Of a stretch of DNA of 64,000 nt, positions 11,426-24,499 are shown one piece after another. Position numbers and translations under genes: made by a program. Positions within the stretch are counted from its first letter, which is position 1; every line of letters begins with the position of its first letter. This stretch comes from Blastomyces gilchristii SLH14081 (lineage: Eukaryota > Ascomycota > Eurotiomycetes > Onygenales > Ajellomycetaceae), in the NCBI RefSeq assembly GCF_000003855.2, contig NW_003101680.1, positions 2,795,186 through 2,859,185 of the forward strand, read 5' to 3'. The notes beneath the pieces were generated by a model. That model was not told the origin of the DNA. It saw only the letters and a list, made by a program, of their open reading frames with translations, and did no database searches.

Positions 11426-13290
11426 AGTCTGACTGATATTAAAAAAGCTCTAGAAAAGTTATTTCATATTATAATATTAGATTCTTATATAAAACTCTTT
11501 TAATAATACTATGAATATCTAGATGTCTTCTGATAAGATAAGTTTACAAATTTATCTTTCTTGTAAGACTCAGAAGTACATCACAGTATCAAGCTGAAAC
11601 AGAAAAATAATAAGAATCTCAAATTACTGTGAGACTCTCTTTATAATATGTCTCAAGATAAACTTCTTCTTCTTTAAAAGACATTCAATGATCTGTTGAA
11701 TAAAGAATTTATATACATTAGCAACTCTTTCACTGCAGATTCTATTCTCTTTGTAAAGAAATCAGATAAAGAACTTCAATTCTATGTAAACTATTAAGAA
11801 CTGAACAGATTATTAAAGAAAGATCACTATTCTTTATCTCTTATTAATAAAACTCTAGCAAATATCAGACAAGCTCAATAATTTACAAAGCTAGATAGTA
11901 TTATTACTTTTCATAAGATTCATATCACTGAAGAAGATAAGTGACTTACAGTATTCTAAATAAAATATAATCTCTTTGAATGAGTAGTCACATCTTTTGA
12001 ATAGATTAACACTCTCAGTACATTTCAGAAGTATATTAACTAAGTACTCTGAGATTTTCTTAATGAGTTTATATCTGCTTATCTCAATGACATTCTCATC
12101 TTTACTGATGAGTTCAAAAAAGAATATCAAGAATATATATAAAGAATATTACAACAACTGTAAAAAGTAGAACTATCAATAGATATAGATAAGTGTGATT
12201 TTAAAGTCAACAGTATAAAATATCTAGATTTTATTATAGAAGCTGATAAGAGAATATGAATGAATTCTGAGAAGATCTCTGCTATTCTGAAATGAAAAGC
12301 TTTATACACTGTGAAAGATATACAAAGCTTCATCAGATTTACTAACTTCTATCAGTAATTTATACAAAACTTCTCAGATATTACTAGATTACTTACAGAA
12401 CTTACTAAGAAGAACTCAGTATTTCAATAATTAGCAGATATCAAAGCTGAATTTATATAGATAAAGAAGATATTCATTAATACTTCTTTACTAATAATAT
12501 TTAACTCTGATTTTGAAATAGTTATTAAAACTGACTTCTCTGACTATATTACAGAAGAAGCTATATTATAATATAATAATAAAGATATTTTACAATTATG
12601 TATCTTCATATTTAAGAAACTGAGTCTCACTGAGTGTAATTATGAAATCTACAGTAAGAAACTTCTTATAATAGTACACTGTCTAGAAGAATGAGACTCT
12701 GAACTTCAAAGCATCTTTAAATTTCAGATAGTCACAGATTATAAGAATTTTAAACATTTTATAATTATCTATAAGCTTACTGAATGATAGATGCAATAAT
12801 CTGAGCTAGTAAGTGATTTCCATTTCCTAATACACTACTGCTCTGACAGTCAGAACTCAATGATAGATAGTCTCTTATAATAAGAGTAAGATTTGTCTTT
12901 CAATATAACAGATATTCACTGAATGAACTAAGAGTATCAGCTCTTAAATCTGAAAATACTAGTTAATTATAATAAAACAACTCATGATACTATATATATT
13001 TCTTTAATTAGAACACTCTCTTTCTAAGCTGTTATTAATATTCTGACTTCTCTCAAATCTACACTAAATGAGTTATAGTATATAATAGCTCAAACTAATA
13101 AACTTTTTCAAACACTTAGAAAAGTAGTATGTTAAGAAGCATTCTGATTTCTCTCAGAACTACATATAAGAATCAATATTTAAGAATACTTAATTGATGA
13201 TAATAATACTTTGTAATTTTATAAATAATACTGAGTCTCTCAATCCGAACTCTTATATATCAGAATAATATAAGAGATGCATAATTCATA
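11426..13290 (+). pseudogene. B3 pol relic: protease/RT/RNase H part
   Basis: Plus-strand Ty3/gypsy pol of family B, collinear with the reverse complement of B1 and B2. RT motifs: FYVNYWELNRLLKKDHYSLS (former W read through, about 11780-11840), and AYLNDILIFTDEF with the catalytic YxDD now YLND at 12080-12091 (one G-to-A change). The connection and RNase H follow: LLIIFNSDFEIVIKTDFSDY (about 12493-12555), then a KKLSLTECNYEIYSKKLL segment. The integrase zinc-binding region begins about 13200 and is cut at 13290 by B1. It resumes at 26142. Confidence 0.85.
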
Positions 13291-13295
13291 TATAA

Positions 13296-13528
13296 TGTAA
13301 GAGGCCTACGCCGAATAGATCGGTATAATATATAGGTCTTATATAACAAAGAGAAAAACATTAAAGAAGGAAAAGAAAGAGAAAGTATAAGAATCAGCAA
13401 TCAAAGTGAATATTTATACGCGTTTGTAGTGGCCGAGGATCGGCGATCGAGAATAGGCGAGAATCGGAGCGGTAGAAATCTGTGGAGTGTAATGAAATAG
13501 TCTTATGAATGATCAGGCGCAGCTCACA
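13296..13528 (-). repeat. B1 3' LTR (233 bp)
   Basis: On the plus strand it starts TGTAAGAGGCCTACGCCGAA and ends at CTCACA. It has only one copy of the internal CGAGAAT.GGCGAGAATCGG block. It retains many CG and GG dinucleotides. A small deletion removes CCG near the end compared with the 5' LTR. Confidence 0.85.
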
Positions 13529-13955
13529 ATATTAGTTCTCTTCTTCTCATCAGTCAAGGGCTGCAGTCTCAGATAATGCAGAACTCAGAGTCCAGGTCAG
13601 ATGATCATAGTTAACTCATTTCACAAGATATTATCAGTCACAGCCACAGGGTCTCTTATCAAGAATATCTTCAATTTCTCACTCAAGTTCATTATCTTCT
13701 TCTATGATTCCTGGCAGCTGTCACTCAGAAGTCAGTTGTGAAGAAAATAGATTAGTGACAGTGTGACAGAGTAGACTTGTGTGAAACACATTATGAATCT
13801 CTGACAGAGTATTAAGATGATAGTTATAACTGTCTAGAACTTCTATCACTGTGTATTTCATATAATGATAATTCAATGTATAGAATGAATGTGTGATCTG
13901 TATATTCTTGAGATTCAATCACATAAGATCTTCTAACTTATACTGTTCTGCAGAA
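13529..13955 (-). pseudogene. B1 integrase C-terminus (downstream of the A1 insertion)
   Basis: Reads MNLKNIQITHSFYTLNYHYM, then VIEVLDSYNYHLNTLSEIHN, then VFHTSLLCHTVTNLF (13918-13740). This is the gypsy integrase C-terminal region (ldshsYrLntP.gihnVFHtsLLrp). Next comes a short acidic tail (EDNELE-type) before the 3' LTR. No chromodomain is visible in family B, unlike family A. Confidence 0.8.
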
Positions 13956-13960
13956 TCTTG

Positions 13961-14218
13961 TATAAGAAATCCCGCTCCTCGCGGATTCTTTACCTCTATT
14001 CCTATCTCTCGCGTAACCAATAGGGTTAGCAGCCCTTGGCTACACACAACTATATAGACTGAAGTTTGTGAATACTATTCATAACTCAGCTTGAATACTA
14101 TTATACATTTAATCTCTACATTTTATCTTTCAACTGTAAATACTTCTAGTAGTTAACAGTATATATCATATTAAGCTGCAAACATCTGAATAATTATCTG
14201 TGAGCACTTATTCTTACA
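13961..14218 (+). repeat. A1 5' LTR (258 bp)
   Basis: Starts TATAAGAAATCCCGCTCCTC and ends TTATTCTTACA. It retains CCC, CGCG and GGG better than its partner at 20965-21222. Differences from the partner are overwhelmingly C/T or G/A. Confidence 0.93.
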
Positions 14219-15460
14219 TTTCAAGCTCAGTCAGTCAGCAACTATCTATTATAACTGAAAGAACTAGAAACTTACATACTTCAATCTCTGTGAACTTTAC
14301 TACAGACACTCAGAAGCAGTCATCTGAATCATGAATAATCTTTATAAAAGAAGTTTCAGAGAACTTATCAATTACTTATAAGATATTATTCTCTGCATCT
14401 GTGACAGAGAAACTCTCTGAACTCTTTAAATTTATGAATAAATCAATCTCAGTGAAGAACATTCTTGAGTATCTTCTGTGAGACTAAGCTATTTTTCTAT
14501 AAGAAATACTTACTGTCTGTAAACACTCTTGAACTGAGTCTTTAGACATAATCTTCAGAGACATCTGTGAACTGAAAAGAAACTTTCTTAAGCTGTAATC
14601 ACTTAAGATTACTTATCAAATTACAATCTATAAAAGCTTTTATAAGTTTATATTTGAAATTGACTCACAAGCTCAGCTGTGTGATATAGAATATAAAGAA
14701 GCTGTTATCTATATAATAACAGATCTCTATTACACTGAAGTCAAGAACTGACTAAATTATCTAGAGAATGATTACAAGAGATTTCACTGATCTGTTCTCA
14801 AGATCTATTTAGAGAATAAGTTAAGAGACTTTATAAGCTGAACAGAGAACATCTCTGCTGTGATTATTAATATTAGAAAAAGAGATAAGAAATCTGATAA
14901 AGACTACTCACAGCACTTTATAAAATTATAATATGAATTGAGATCTGTGAAAACAGAGCTCTGAAATAAGACCTGAATAATAATATTTATAAAGAAGCTG
15001 AATAAAGATATATAGAACAAGCTCATTGAGTAAGACTCTGAGTTCTTAACTCTGAAGAAACTGATAACTCTTATTCACTGCTTATAAATTACTGTAAGAG
15101 TTATAGATCTGTGAAGAGTGAATTACTGATTAACTCTGTAAGAATCAGAATAACAGAGAATAGATTTATTAGAAAAAGATAATAAGATATAGAGAGATTT
15201 GTATCTGACTGCTGAGTAGAGAGAGAGAGCTTTATAAGCTTCTATAAACAGAGTATATAACAGAGAGATTAAGAAAAAGAGACTCTACTTCATCTATTCT
15301 AAATCAGAATATCTCTGTATAAACTGTCTGAACAAACTAAAATAGAAAATTGAGAAGTTATGAATAGAGTCAGTAATAGTCTTCTTAAGAATCTTGAAGC
15401 TGACATCTGAATCTGTTACTTCTCTGATGAAAATGCTTACTTATGAGAAGAGACTGTATT
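14219..15460 (+). pseudogene. A1 gag relic
   Basis: Region between the 5' LTR and the protease. It is decayed gag with long alpha-helical Lys/Glu/Leu-rich stretches and stops at former Trp codons. A Cys pair in YLCINCLNK (about 15310-15336) is the only trace of a possible zinc knuckle; the expected Gly, His and last Cys are not visible. Assignment rests mainly on its position in the element and on collinearity with 50130-51865 of A2. I found no convincing primer-binding site; the sequence after the LTR is TTTCAAGCTCAGT. Confidence 0.6.
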
Positions 15461-15479
15461 GTGATACTACTGTCTTATA

Positions 15480-18050
15480 AGTATGAGAAGTATTAATAAA
15501 CTCAGAATCTCAGATCACTGTAGTGTCTCTAAAGCTCACAGAGTGAATGAGCTGAATAATGAAAACTGAGAATCTGCTCTTATAATAAGCAGAATATGAG
15601 AACTCAGATCTGAGAGCTGAGAGACTTGTGAGAATTATCTTTGAATTATAAGATCTCTCTGAAATCTGAAGAAGATTTGCAGAAACTGTGATTATCACAG
15701 ATATTATAGATAATATGTACTTGAGACTTGTATGACTTCAAAGACATAATCTGTACATAGCTGTCTGTGAGTTAGGTTTATACTTCTGATCAGTGTTGAC
15801 AGACTCACTTACAGAGATAGAATCAGTTAATACTGTAGAGTTAATTAGAGAAGACAAGCTCATCTATATAATGACTTTATAAATGTCTGAGAATCTTGCA
15901 GTCATGAAAACTGAGCTTCAGATATCAGAGAAATACTGAGATCTTATAGAGATATTCAGTTCAGTAAAGACAGCTAAGCTTTCTTCTCATTATGAGAAGA
16001 ATCTGATAATAGATTTAATAGAAGAATAGAAACTCTTCTGAGAACTAATCTATAAGCTCTTCTATTATAAGACAGAGATCTTGTGAGTCTATGTAAAGAA
16101 AAATCTAAAGAATGACTTTATCTGATCTTCACAGGCCTCTGCAGAAGTCTCTATGATATTTACAAAGAAGAAGAATAAAGATCTCAGATTATATATAGAC
16201 TACTGTAATCTGAACTTTAAGATAATAAAGAGCTGCTACTCTCTATCTCTGATTAAGAATGTAATCAACTGTCTTACAGAAGCTGTTATATTCATATAAC
16301 TGAATATAATTAATATATATACATAGCTGTAAATACAGTTTAGAGATAAATGAAAGACTGTTTTTAGAACTGCACTGAGATTATTTAAATATCTAGTAAT
16401 ATCTTTTGATCTGACTAATGTCTCTATAATATATCAGTCTTTTATTAATAAAACACTTCATATATATCTGAATATCTTCATAATAATATATCTGAATAAT
16501 GTGATGATGTACTTTATAAAGAAGAAAGAACACACTGAGTATGTATAAAGTGTGTTAAAGATCTTAGATAAGACAGAACTGTATATTAAGCTTACAAAGT
16601 ACAACTTCAGTGCTTATTAAATTAATTTCCTAGAATATGTAATCACTGCAGATAATATTCAGATAAAATCTTCATAGATTGAGATTATTCTATTATAACT
16701 GAAGCTAACTAGTATTTATGAGATTCAGATCTTTCTGAGCTTTGTGAATTTCTATAGACAGTTTATCTTTATATTTATGAGAATCTTCTTGACTCTTACA
16801 GACATGCTGAAGAGTGAAAATAAGAAGAAATCATTCTATAAATAAAGAATGAAAAGATTGTTAAGAAGAGAGAGCTGTAAGAACTTTCTTATCTCAGAAG
16901 CTCACAGAGTCTTTATAAGATTAAAACAGATATTTATGAATATAGTAATACTGTTTCACTTTAATCTCTTACTCTTAATCAGATTAAAGACAGATGTCTT
17001 CTTCTTTACAATTTCAGAAATAGTCTTATAACTATAGTTAAATAAGAACTGAGTTTCAGTGATCTTTTTCTTATGAAAGATACAATCTATGAAGATCAAC
17101 TATAACATTCATGATCAGAAGCTTCTTATAATAGTAGAATTATTTCATCACTGATATCACTATTTTAAGAGCCTTGTGACAGTGATTACTATTAAAACTG
17201 ATTATAACAGCTTATAATAGTTTACTTCAATTAAGAAACTCTTATAATAATAGATTCACTGAGCTCAGAGACTGAGTAAGTTCTGATTCAAGATAGAACA
17301 TATCAAGAGAACTAAGAACTCAGTGAATGAACTCTCTTACAGATCAGACTATATTAAGAAGATCAGAGTGACAGACACAGAGAGACTAGAGAAGATAGAA
17401 AAGCTTTATAAGATGCTCAGACTGAGTGTTATAAAGAGATTGACTGAAGAGTCTCTCAATTCTCTGTAAGAGAAGAGAGAAGAGAGAGGAAAGAAGTCTG
17501 TATAACTACTCTCTACAATACTAAGAGTCAATACTCTGAGAATCTCTGTGAGAATTCTTGAAGAGAGTATCTATAATCTGAAGAATTTACAGGCTTTGAG
17601 AAGTATTACAGAAGACCTGATACAAGAAAAAACAGAGTATAAGTCTTTATAAGATCTTCTATTCAGATTGTCTGAACTGTAACTGAAGAATGAATATACT
17701 CAGTATATTCAGAAACTGCTCATAACAGAGATTAATTCTGCAGAAACAAAGAATTGAAGAGACTTAAATAATCTCTTATAAAGAGAGAATCAGATTTATA
17801 TGCCTGTAAATGAGTTTCTATGTATAGAACTTATTAAAAGATATTATGACTCTTCTCTAACAGATCATTTTACAGACACTAGAACTCATGAGTTACTTAT
17901 AAGAAAATACTTCTGACTAAAGATACAAGAACTGATAAAGAAGACAGTGAATTCTTATACTATTTATCAGAGTTCATGAGTAGTATGATTCAGATTATAT
18001 AAAGAACTTACTCCTCTACTTATCTCATAGAAATCTTGAGAATAGCTAGA
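15480..18050 (+). pseudogene. A1 pol relic: protease, RT, RNase H, integrase zinc region
   Basis: Family A gypsy polyprotein. RT: LRLYIDYCNLNFKIIKSCY, then SLSLIKNVINCLTEA (about 16170-16285); WKTVFRTALRLFKYLVISF (Trp as TGA, about 16350-16405); catalytic YLNN at 16489-16500, both Asp changed to Asn. RNase H spans about 16860-17270. The integrase zinc-binding region (HFTDTRTHELL..., about 17860-17990) still shows His and Cys/Tyr positions. Pro, Gly and Trp codons are the ones most often lost. Confidence 0.87.
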
Positions 18051-18051
18051 A

Positions 18052-19035
18052 ATGAATACTCTTATAAATCTCTCTGAAAGCAAGAACATATATAATACCT
18101 GCTTTGACAGTGTGCTGATGATAGTGAATCACTTTATTAAGATAGCACACTTTATATTCACTTATAAGAACTTAAAGTCAAAGAATTTAACTCATATCTT
18201 TATCTGTAATGTGATTCAGTTGTATGAATTATCTGTGAATATTATCTTAGACAGAGAATTAATCTTCATAGAAGAATTCTAATCTGATCTGATAACTATA
18301 CTGAAGATCTCATGAGATCTAAGCATGACTTTTCATCAACAGACAGATGATCAGATAGAACACCTGATAAGTATATTGAAACAGTATCTGTGATACTTTA
18401 TCAATTATAATCAGAATAACTGAATACATTGATTATCACTCACAGAGTTTGTATACAACAACTCAAAGCATGTTAGTACAGATAAAACTCTCTTTGAGAT
18501 GCTCACTGAGACTCATTCACAGATGATCTTGATAAACCTGTGAGAGTACACTATAGAGTGTAATAATATCTGTGAATAAGCTGAGAGAATTCAGAAGATC
18601 TGAGAGAAAATCTGCAAATTCTTGAGAAAGATCTAAGAGTATCAGAAGAGATACTATGACTTTAAGCATATTGTAAAGAGTTTTAAGAAAGATGATAGAG
18701 TCTGACTGAGTCTAGAAAACATCATTATATAGAGATCTAGTAAGAAGCTGAATCTCTTATAAACAGAGTCTTATAAGATTGTGAAGAAAGTTAGCTCACA
18801 GTTCTATAGATTGAAACTGTTATCTGAATTACAGATATACAATGTTTTTCATATCTCTTTACTCTGTGAATATAAGGAATTCTTAGAAGAGAATTCTATG
18901 ACTTATCATTCTATTCATAAAGTACTAGAGAGTGAAAGAGAATATCAGATCAAAGAGATTATTAACTCAGAGAAGTGAGATTGTGAGCTCTGATTCAAGA
19001 TTCAGTGATAAGAGTATTCTGATAAGATGAATGAG
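18052..19035 (+). pseudogene. A1 integrase core and chromodomain relic
   Basis: Integrase core: FDSVLMIVNHFIKIAHF (about 18097-18150, first catalytic Asp changed to Asn); LDRELIFIEEF (about 18250-18282, second Asp present); FHQQTDDQIEHLI (about 18331-18370) with the DDE Glu in place. The C-terminal region FYRLKLLSELQIYNVFHISL is at 18802-18862. A chromodomain follows: EYQIKEIINSEK.DCEL.FKI (about 18938-19000), then a decayed W.Y segment. A chromodomain after integrase defines chromoviruses, which use it to target heterochromatin (family knowledge). Neutralising changes show it is dead. Confidence 0.87.
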
Positions 19036-20964
19036 TTCACTTGAGAATTATCTAAACAGATAAGACATCTGCAGAAGCTGAGACATGACTTTCATATCAT
19101 GAATTCTGACAAGTCAGAATGACACAGTCTTTACTAAGAATCTGATTATAATAAAGATATTAACACTGTTATTTGTAAGCTCTAGTCTATAAGATAATAA
19201 GTTTCTACTGAGATGAACAGTCTGCAGTGTATATAAGAGAAGAAGAAATCATACTCTTATTAAAGCTAAAAAATAAGAAAATAAAAATAGAATTATAAAC
19301 ACAATTTAGAGACTAATAAAGAAAAAACAAAGAAAACTCAAACTTACATTCTAAATACTCATAACACTCAATTTTCTTATAACTATTAATTTCTCTCTTC
19401 AAAGAAGCAGAGAGTATCATACTTATAGTACAGATAATTGTTATATTTGATGTGAAGACTGTCAGAAATGCACAGACTTCAGAGAAGTCAGATATCAGAG
19501 TATACACAGTTACAGCAGAGTCTTGAGAACTGGTTATCTGTGTGTGTGATCAGATATCTCTCATGAAGCAGTGTCTGCTCTCTCAGTTGTGCTGAAGTAT
19601 TCAGTCTGGAAATAATTAGAATATAGAGAGAAGGCTTATCTATTCAGATCAACTCTTATCATAAATTCATGACATTTGCATTGTCTTAATTACTCAGATT
19701 TTACAGGTACTCAGAGATTCATCTCTCATTGACAATGAAATTGTAAAAATGCACTGCAGTGTGAGAATCATTGATAGAGAACCTAGATATATTTGCATAT
19801 ACCTGATCAGAGATTGTGCAGACAGAGAGAAGATAATCATAGATCTGCAGGGCTGCAGAAGACACTGACAATACTGAGAGCTTTATAAGAATTGTTAGCT
19901 AGAATCTGTAAGAAATTACTTATAAGAAGATTTATAGTAAAGAAAGAAACTGCACTGCTTGAAGTCAGAAACTACTCTGAGAGAGATATGAAGTTGACTG
20001 CTGACCTGAAGATTGAGTGTGACAGTGAGACTGAAAGAGATGAAGACACTATTATAAGCAGTGACATCTCTGCTTTATCAGCTGATAAAAAGTAATTAGA
20101 GAAGTTGTGAGAACACTCATAAGAAGCTTAGCAGCAGTTAGACATTATTTACAAAGATATTAAAATTGAAAAATTTTTATTCTTGAGAAGTTCTTGAATC
20201 AATATATAAACATTGTCAGAAACACTCTCTCTCTATTATCTGAGTGAAAACACTTCACAGATGAATAAGAATACTAACAGTTTATAAGAATGAAAGCTGT
20301 TATAGAAAAAGAGAAAAGAAGATGAGATTCTACAGACAGATCTAGAATATTTATACTACTCTAGAGAGGTTTACTTACACTGTGAGTGATTCTGCAGAAC
20401 AGTCCGATCACTCTAGTAAATAAAGAGTGATTATGAATCACAGATCTGAATCTTTCTATATGATTATAAAGAGTGATTACAGACTGTAGATATCTTGATT
20501 CTACAACTCTACAGAGTTGATGAAAGAATGAAAAATTTCTCACAATTCTACAGTGTTAAAGAACAATGATTTATGAGAATGAGTGAAAGATTAACTTATA
20601 AATGCTTCTCTTTGATAAGAATAATCTCATAGAGAGTGATTCATCTGTGAAATGAATCTATGTAATGATTATATAAAAATCTTATAAAAATGATTAAGAG
20701 TTAATCAGAACTCTTCTGTATGAAAGATATAAGATGAATCTGTATAATAGTCAGAGAAGAATCTGTAGATTATAAAGAATCTTATAAAATAAGAAACTGA
20801 GTGACAGACTCTTTTCTCTTTATAATAATAAGAGATTTTTTCTCACTGAGATTTTTTTTATAGATATAAAGAATTTTTAGTGAGTATCACTGCAGTGCTG
20901 AGCTGATTCTATGAAGTCACTCAGTGAAAGGCTTCACAGACAAAGTCTTAGAGAGAGAAGAATA
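19036..20964 (+). other. A1 3' non-coding/internal region
   Basis: About 1.9 kb between the chromodomain and the 3' LTR, collinear with 42440-44370 in A2. Short open stretches exist (for example 19892-20095), but I recognise no domain. It could be a long 3' untranslated region or an extra, unrecognised ORF. It contains a run of similar 30-60-bp AGAATC/AGTGATT motifs near 20400-20800. Confidence 0.55.
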
Positions 20965-21222
20965 TATAAGAAATCTCACTTCTCACAGATTCTTTATCTC
21001 TATTTCTATCTCTCATATAATTAATAGAGTTAGCGGCCCTTGGCTACATATAACTATATAGACTGAAGTTCATGAATACTATTCACAACTCAGCTTGAAT
21101 GCTATTATACATTTAATTTCTACATTTTATCTTTCTACTGTGAATACTTCTAGTAGTTAACAGTACATATCACGCCAAGCTGCAAACACCTGAATAATCG
21201 CCTGCGAGTACTTATTCTTATA
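20965..21222 (+). repeat. A1 3' LTR (258 bp)
   Basis: Starts TATAAGAAATCTCACTTCTC and ends TTATTCTTATA. Compared with the 5' LTR, its first half has lost most CC/CG, but its last 60 bp keep CACGCC and CGCCTGCG. The mutation load is therefore patchy within one LTR. Confidence 0.93.
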
Positions 21223-21227
21223 TCTTG

Positions 21228-24200
21228 TCAGATATTGACTTAATTCTCTTGATCTTGTTTATCACTTGTCATGAAGACTTCTACTCAGTCACAGATATCT
21301 CAGAGCTTTATTACTATATTATCAGTGATCTGAATCAGACTGTGAGAGTTCAGTGTGAACTGTGTGATCTCTAGAAGATCTAACACTTTCATGTAATATT
21401 TGTGTATAAGAAAGAATAGGCTTACATCTGTTAAAACAGTATCTCAATCATTGATAGTGACCTCTGCATGTAGAAGAAGATTATATCAATTATTTTATAA
21501 GTGATTGCAGAACTTATGAAGATAATTCTTCACAGTCTGAATTATTTATTCTGATGTATTATCAGTCTCAGAGTGATAGATAGTTGATAAATAACATATA
21601 ATCTTGAGAACTTGACAGATTCTTGTTCAGAGAGCACTTATAAATTAACAGCCTCAGTCTGATATAATAGATCTCAGTAACTCATGTATCTGATAGAATG
21701 AACTCTGTAAGAAGACTTCAATGACTTGTTCAGTATTCATCTTATTATAAGATTTCAATATTACATCTTTACTTAGTCAGTCAATGATAATCAGAATATT
21801 CTTACAATTCCTGCTCTTAGATAGATTAATAGCAAAGTCAATCACTATATCTCATCAGATTCTATTAGAGATATTAAGTAATTTCAGTAGATCTTTTCTA
21901 TAGTTCTTTCATAAGATAATAGAAGAATAGTGATTATAGTTTCAGATGAAGTATCTGATACTGTTTAATATCTCAGATCAGTAGAACTCTTGAGAGATCA
22001 TTCTATACAGTTATTCACAGCCTGAATAATCAGTTATACATGAGTTATGCATCTCTTACATTATTCAAGTGTGTAAGAGTTTGAAGTGAGAGACTTAATA
22101 TTCATGAAATTGCAGAGATTACTGTCATCTATTGAATATTCTGAGATGTCAGTCTTTATATGTAATTCTGAAGGAAATTGAGACACTTCTTATTATACTG
22201 CTTTAGTGAGAGTTTAAAGAAGTTCATCAGCCTGAGCTGCTGTATATCACAGTTTATTCAGTGTGAGAGAAGTGAAGATATCAGTGTCAGTTCAGAGAGG
22301 GAATGTTCTAATTAGAGAAGTATGTATAGTATCATGAATAGTCTCATTAGAATTAACTAATATCTTCAGATTCAAGAGTCAGTGTTCTTGATTCATTTAG
22401 TGTGTGTCTGTTATATCAGATGACATATCTTATTCTCATTATAAGAGTGCATCTGTCATTGAGTTCTGACTGTCAGAGTGATAGTGTATTATAAAATGAA
22501 AGCAGCTTAGAAACTTGAATCATTATATCTATTATTTAGTGAGTTTATAGATAGTTATAAAGTATTTAAGATTCTTATAATCTGTGATTATCTTAAATTC
22601 AGAGATACTTCAGAGTTCAGAGTCTCATTCTTCTAGACAGTGTATAATTGTAAGAAGTTTCTTATCATAGATCTCATAATTGTATTCAGCAGAACTCAGT
22701 TTCTTAGACATGAAGATGCATGAATATAAGATATCTTTATTATTATATTGTAATATAGCTTCTTCTATAATATAGTCAGAGAAATCAGCTTCAACAACTG
22801 TCTCATAATCAGAATTAAATATTATCAGTAGAGAGATATTAATGAACATCTTCTTTATCTATATAAATGTATCTTTGATGTTCACTGATCATTGAAATAC
22901 TGAGTCCTTCTTAATAAGTTCTGTAAGTGATCTTGTAATATCTGAGAAGTTTCATATAAATCACTGATAGAAGTTAGTGAATTTAATGAAGCTTTATACA
23001 TCTTTCACAGTACACAGAGTCTTTCATTCAAGAATAGCAGAAATCTTCTCAGAATTCATTCAGATTCTCTTATCAGCTTCTATGATAAAGTTTAGATATT
23101 TTGAACTTTTATTCTTAAAATCACACTTATCTATGTCTATCAGTAGTTCTGCTTTCTGTAGTTATTGTAATATTTTTTATACATATTCTTGATATTCTTT
23201 TCTGAACTCATCAGTGAAGATGAGAATATTATCAAGATATGCAGATGTAAATTCATTAAGGAAATCTTGAAGTGCTCAGTTGATAGACTTCTGAAATATA
23301 CTGAGAGTGTTGGCCAGTCTAAAGAGTGTGACTACTCATTCAAAGAGGTTATATTGTGTTCAGAATGCTGTAAGTGACTTATCTTCTTCAGTAATACAGA
23401 TCTTATGAAATGCAGTGATAATATCTAACTTTGTAAATTATTGAGCTTATTCAATGCAAGCTAGAGTTTCATTAATAAGAGATAAAGAATAACAGTCCTT
23501 CTTTGTTAATCTGTTCAATTCTTGATAATTCACACAGAATTGAAGTTCTTCACCTGATTTTCTTACAAAGAGAATAGAGGCTGTGATGAAAGAGTTACTA
23601 ATGCATATGAATTCTTTATTCAACAGATTGTTAAGTGTCTTTTGAAGAAGAAGAAGTTCATCTCAGAACATGTTATAAAGAGAGTCTCATGATAATTCAG
23701 AGTTCTTACTGTTCTTCTTTTTCAACTTGATACTGTGATTCACTTCTAAATCTCATAAGAGAGGTAGATTTGTAATATCATTATCTTGTCAGAAGACATC
23801 TAGATATTCATGATATTATTAAGAGAGTTTTATACAAGAATCTGTTATTGTAATATGAAATGACTTTTCTAGAGCCTTTTTAATATCAGTCAGACTGATG
23901 AAATAGATTGATATATAATTCTACTATCAGTGATTTTATCAGTGATTTTGATGATGACTTCTTTTTCAAAGTATTTTATAAGTGTTAACAGAGATCTGTG
24001 TAAGATTCATAGTCTTGTGAATATCATCTTCATAAATCCTATCTTTATTAGAGAATATCAAGCCTCTGTTTCAAGTATTCAATAAGATGCCTTGTTCAGA
24101 TAGTCAGACAAGTTCTAATATAAGATTATAATCAAGATTATCAACTTCATATACATAGATATCTTTATATTGATATTCTTTAACATCTATATTAGGTTTT

Positions 24201-24450
24201 ATCATATAATAGATGCAGATATCTTTTGAATTATCAAATTCTGTGAGAAGTTAGAGTTTTGATAAGAGAATACACTGAAGGGTATAATATCTTACAACTG
24301 AAGATTTTATCATTGTATAGTGACATAGATCACTGTCTATCATGGCTTTCATATTATATATGATATCAATCACAGTAGATACAAGAATCATATTCATTAT
24401 TATTTTCTCTTTAAATTATTATCATCTGATCTTTTCAAGCTTCTGTTTAT
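21228..24450 (-). pseudogene. B1 pol relic: protease, RT, RNase H, integrase
   Basis: Family B gypsy polyprotein on the minus strand. RT catalytic block is YLDN at 23228-23239 (last Asp changed to Asn). Connection/RNase H: LLIIFNSDYETVVEADFSDY, then KKLSSAEYNYEIYDKKLLTI (22849-22640), with the RNase H Asp in place. Integrase follows at about 22100-21230 and is cut at 21228 by A1. The last piece of the integrase C-terminus continues at 13529-13955. Confidence 0.85.
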
Positions 24451-24499
24451 AAATTTGAATAGAAGTGAATCTTTTTCCTGTTTCATTGAGATATTCTAG

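Larger units (their letters stand above)
13961..21222 (+). mobile_element. A1: full-length chromodomain Ty3/gypsy element
   Basis: A 7262-bp element inserted into B1 integrase, with identical 5-bp target duplications TCTTG at 13956-13960 and 21223-21227. Both LTRs are 258 bp. Gag, protease, RT, RNase H, integrase and chromodomain follow in order on the plus strand. No frame is open for more than about 80 codons. Confidence 0.95.

Noticed and set aside
11891..12333. Minus-strand open frames of 79 and 68 codons
   Set aside because: Antisense to the readable B3 RT on the plus strand.
22977..23377. Plus-strand open frames of 71 and 62 codons
   Set aside because: Antisense to B1 RT; the equivalent frames in B2 and B3 are antisense too.
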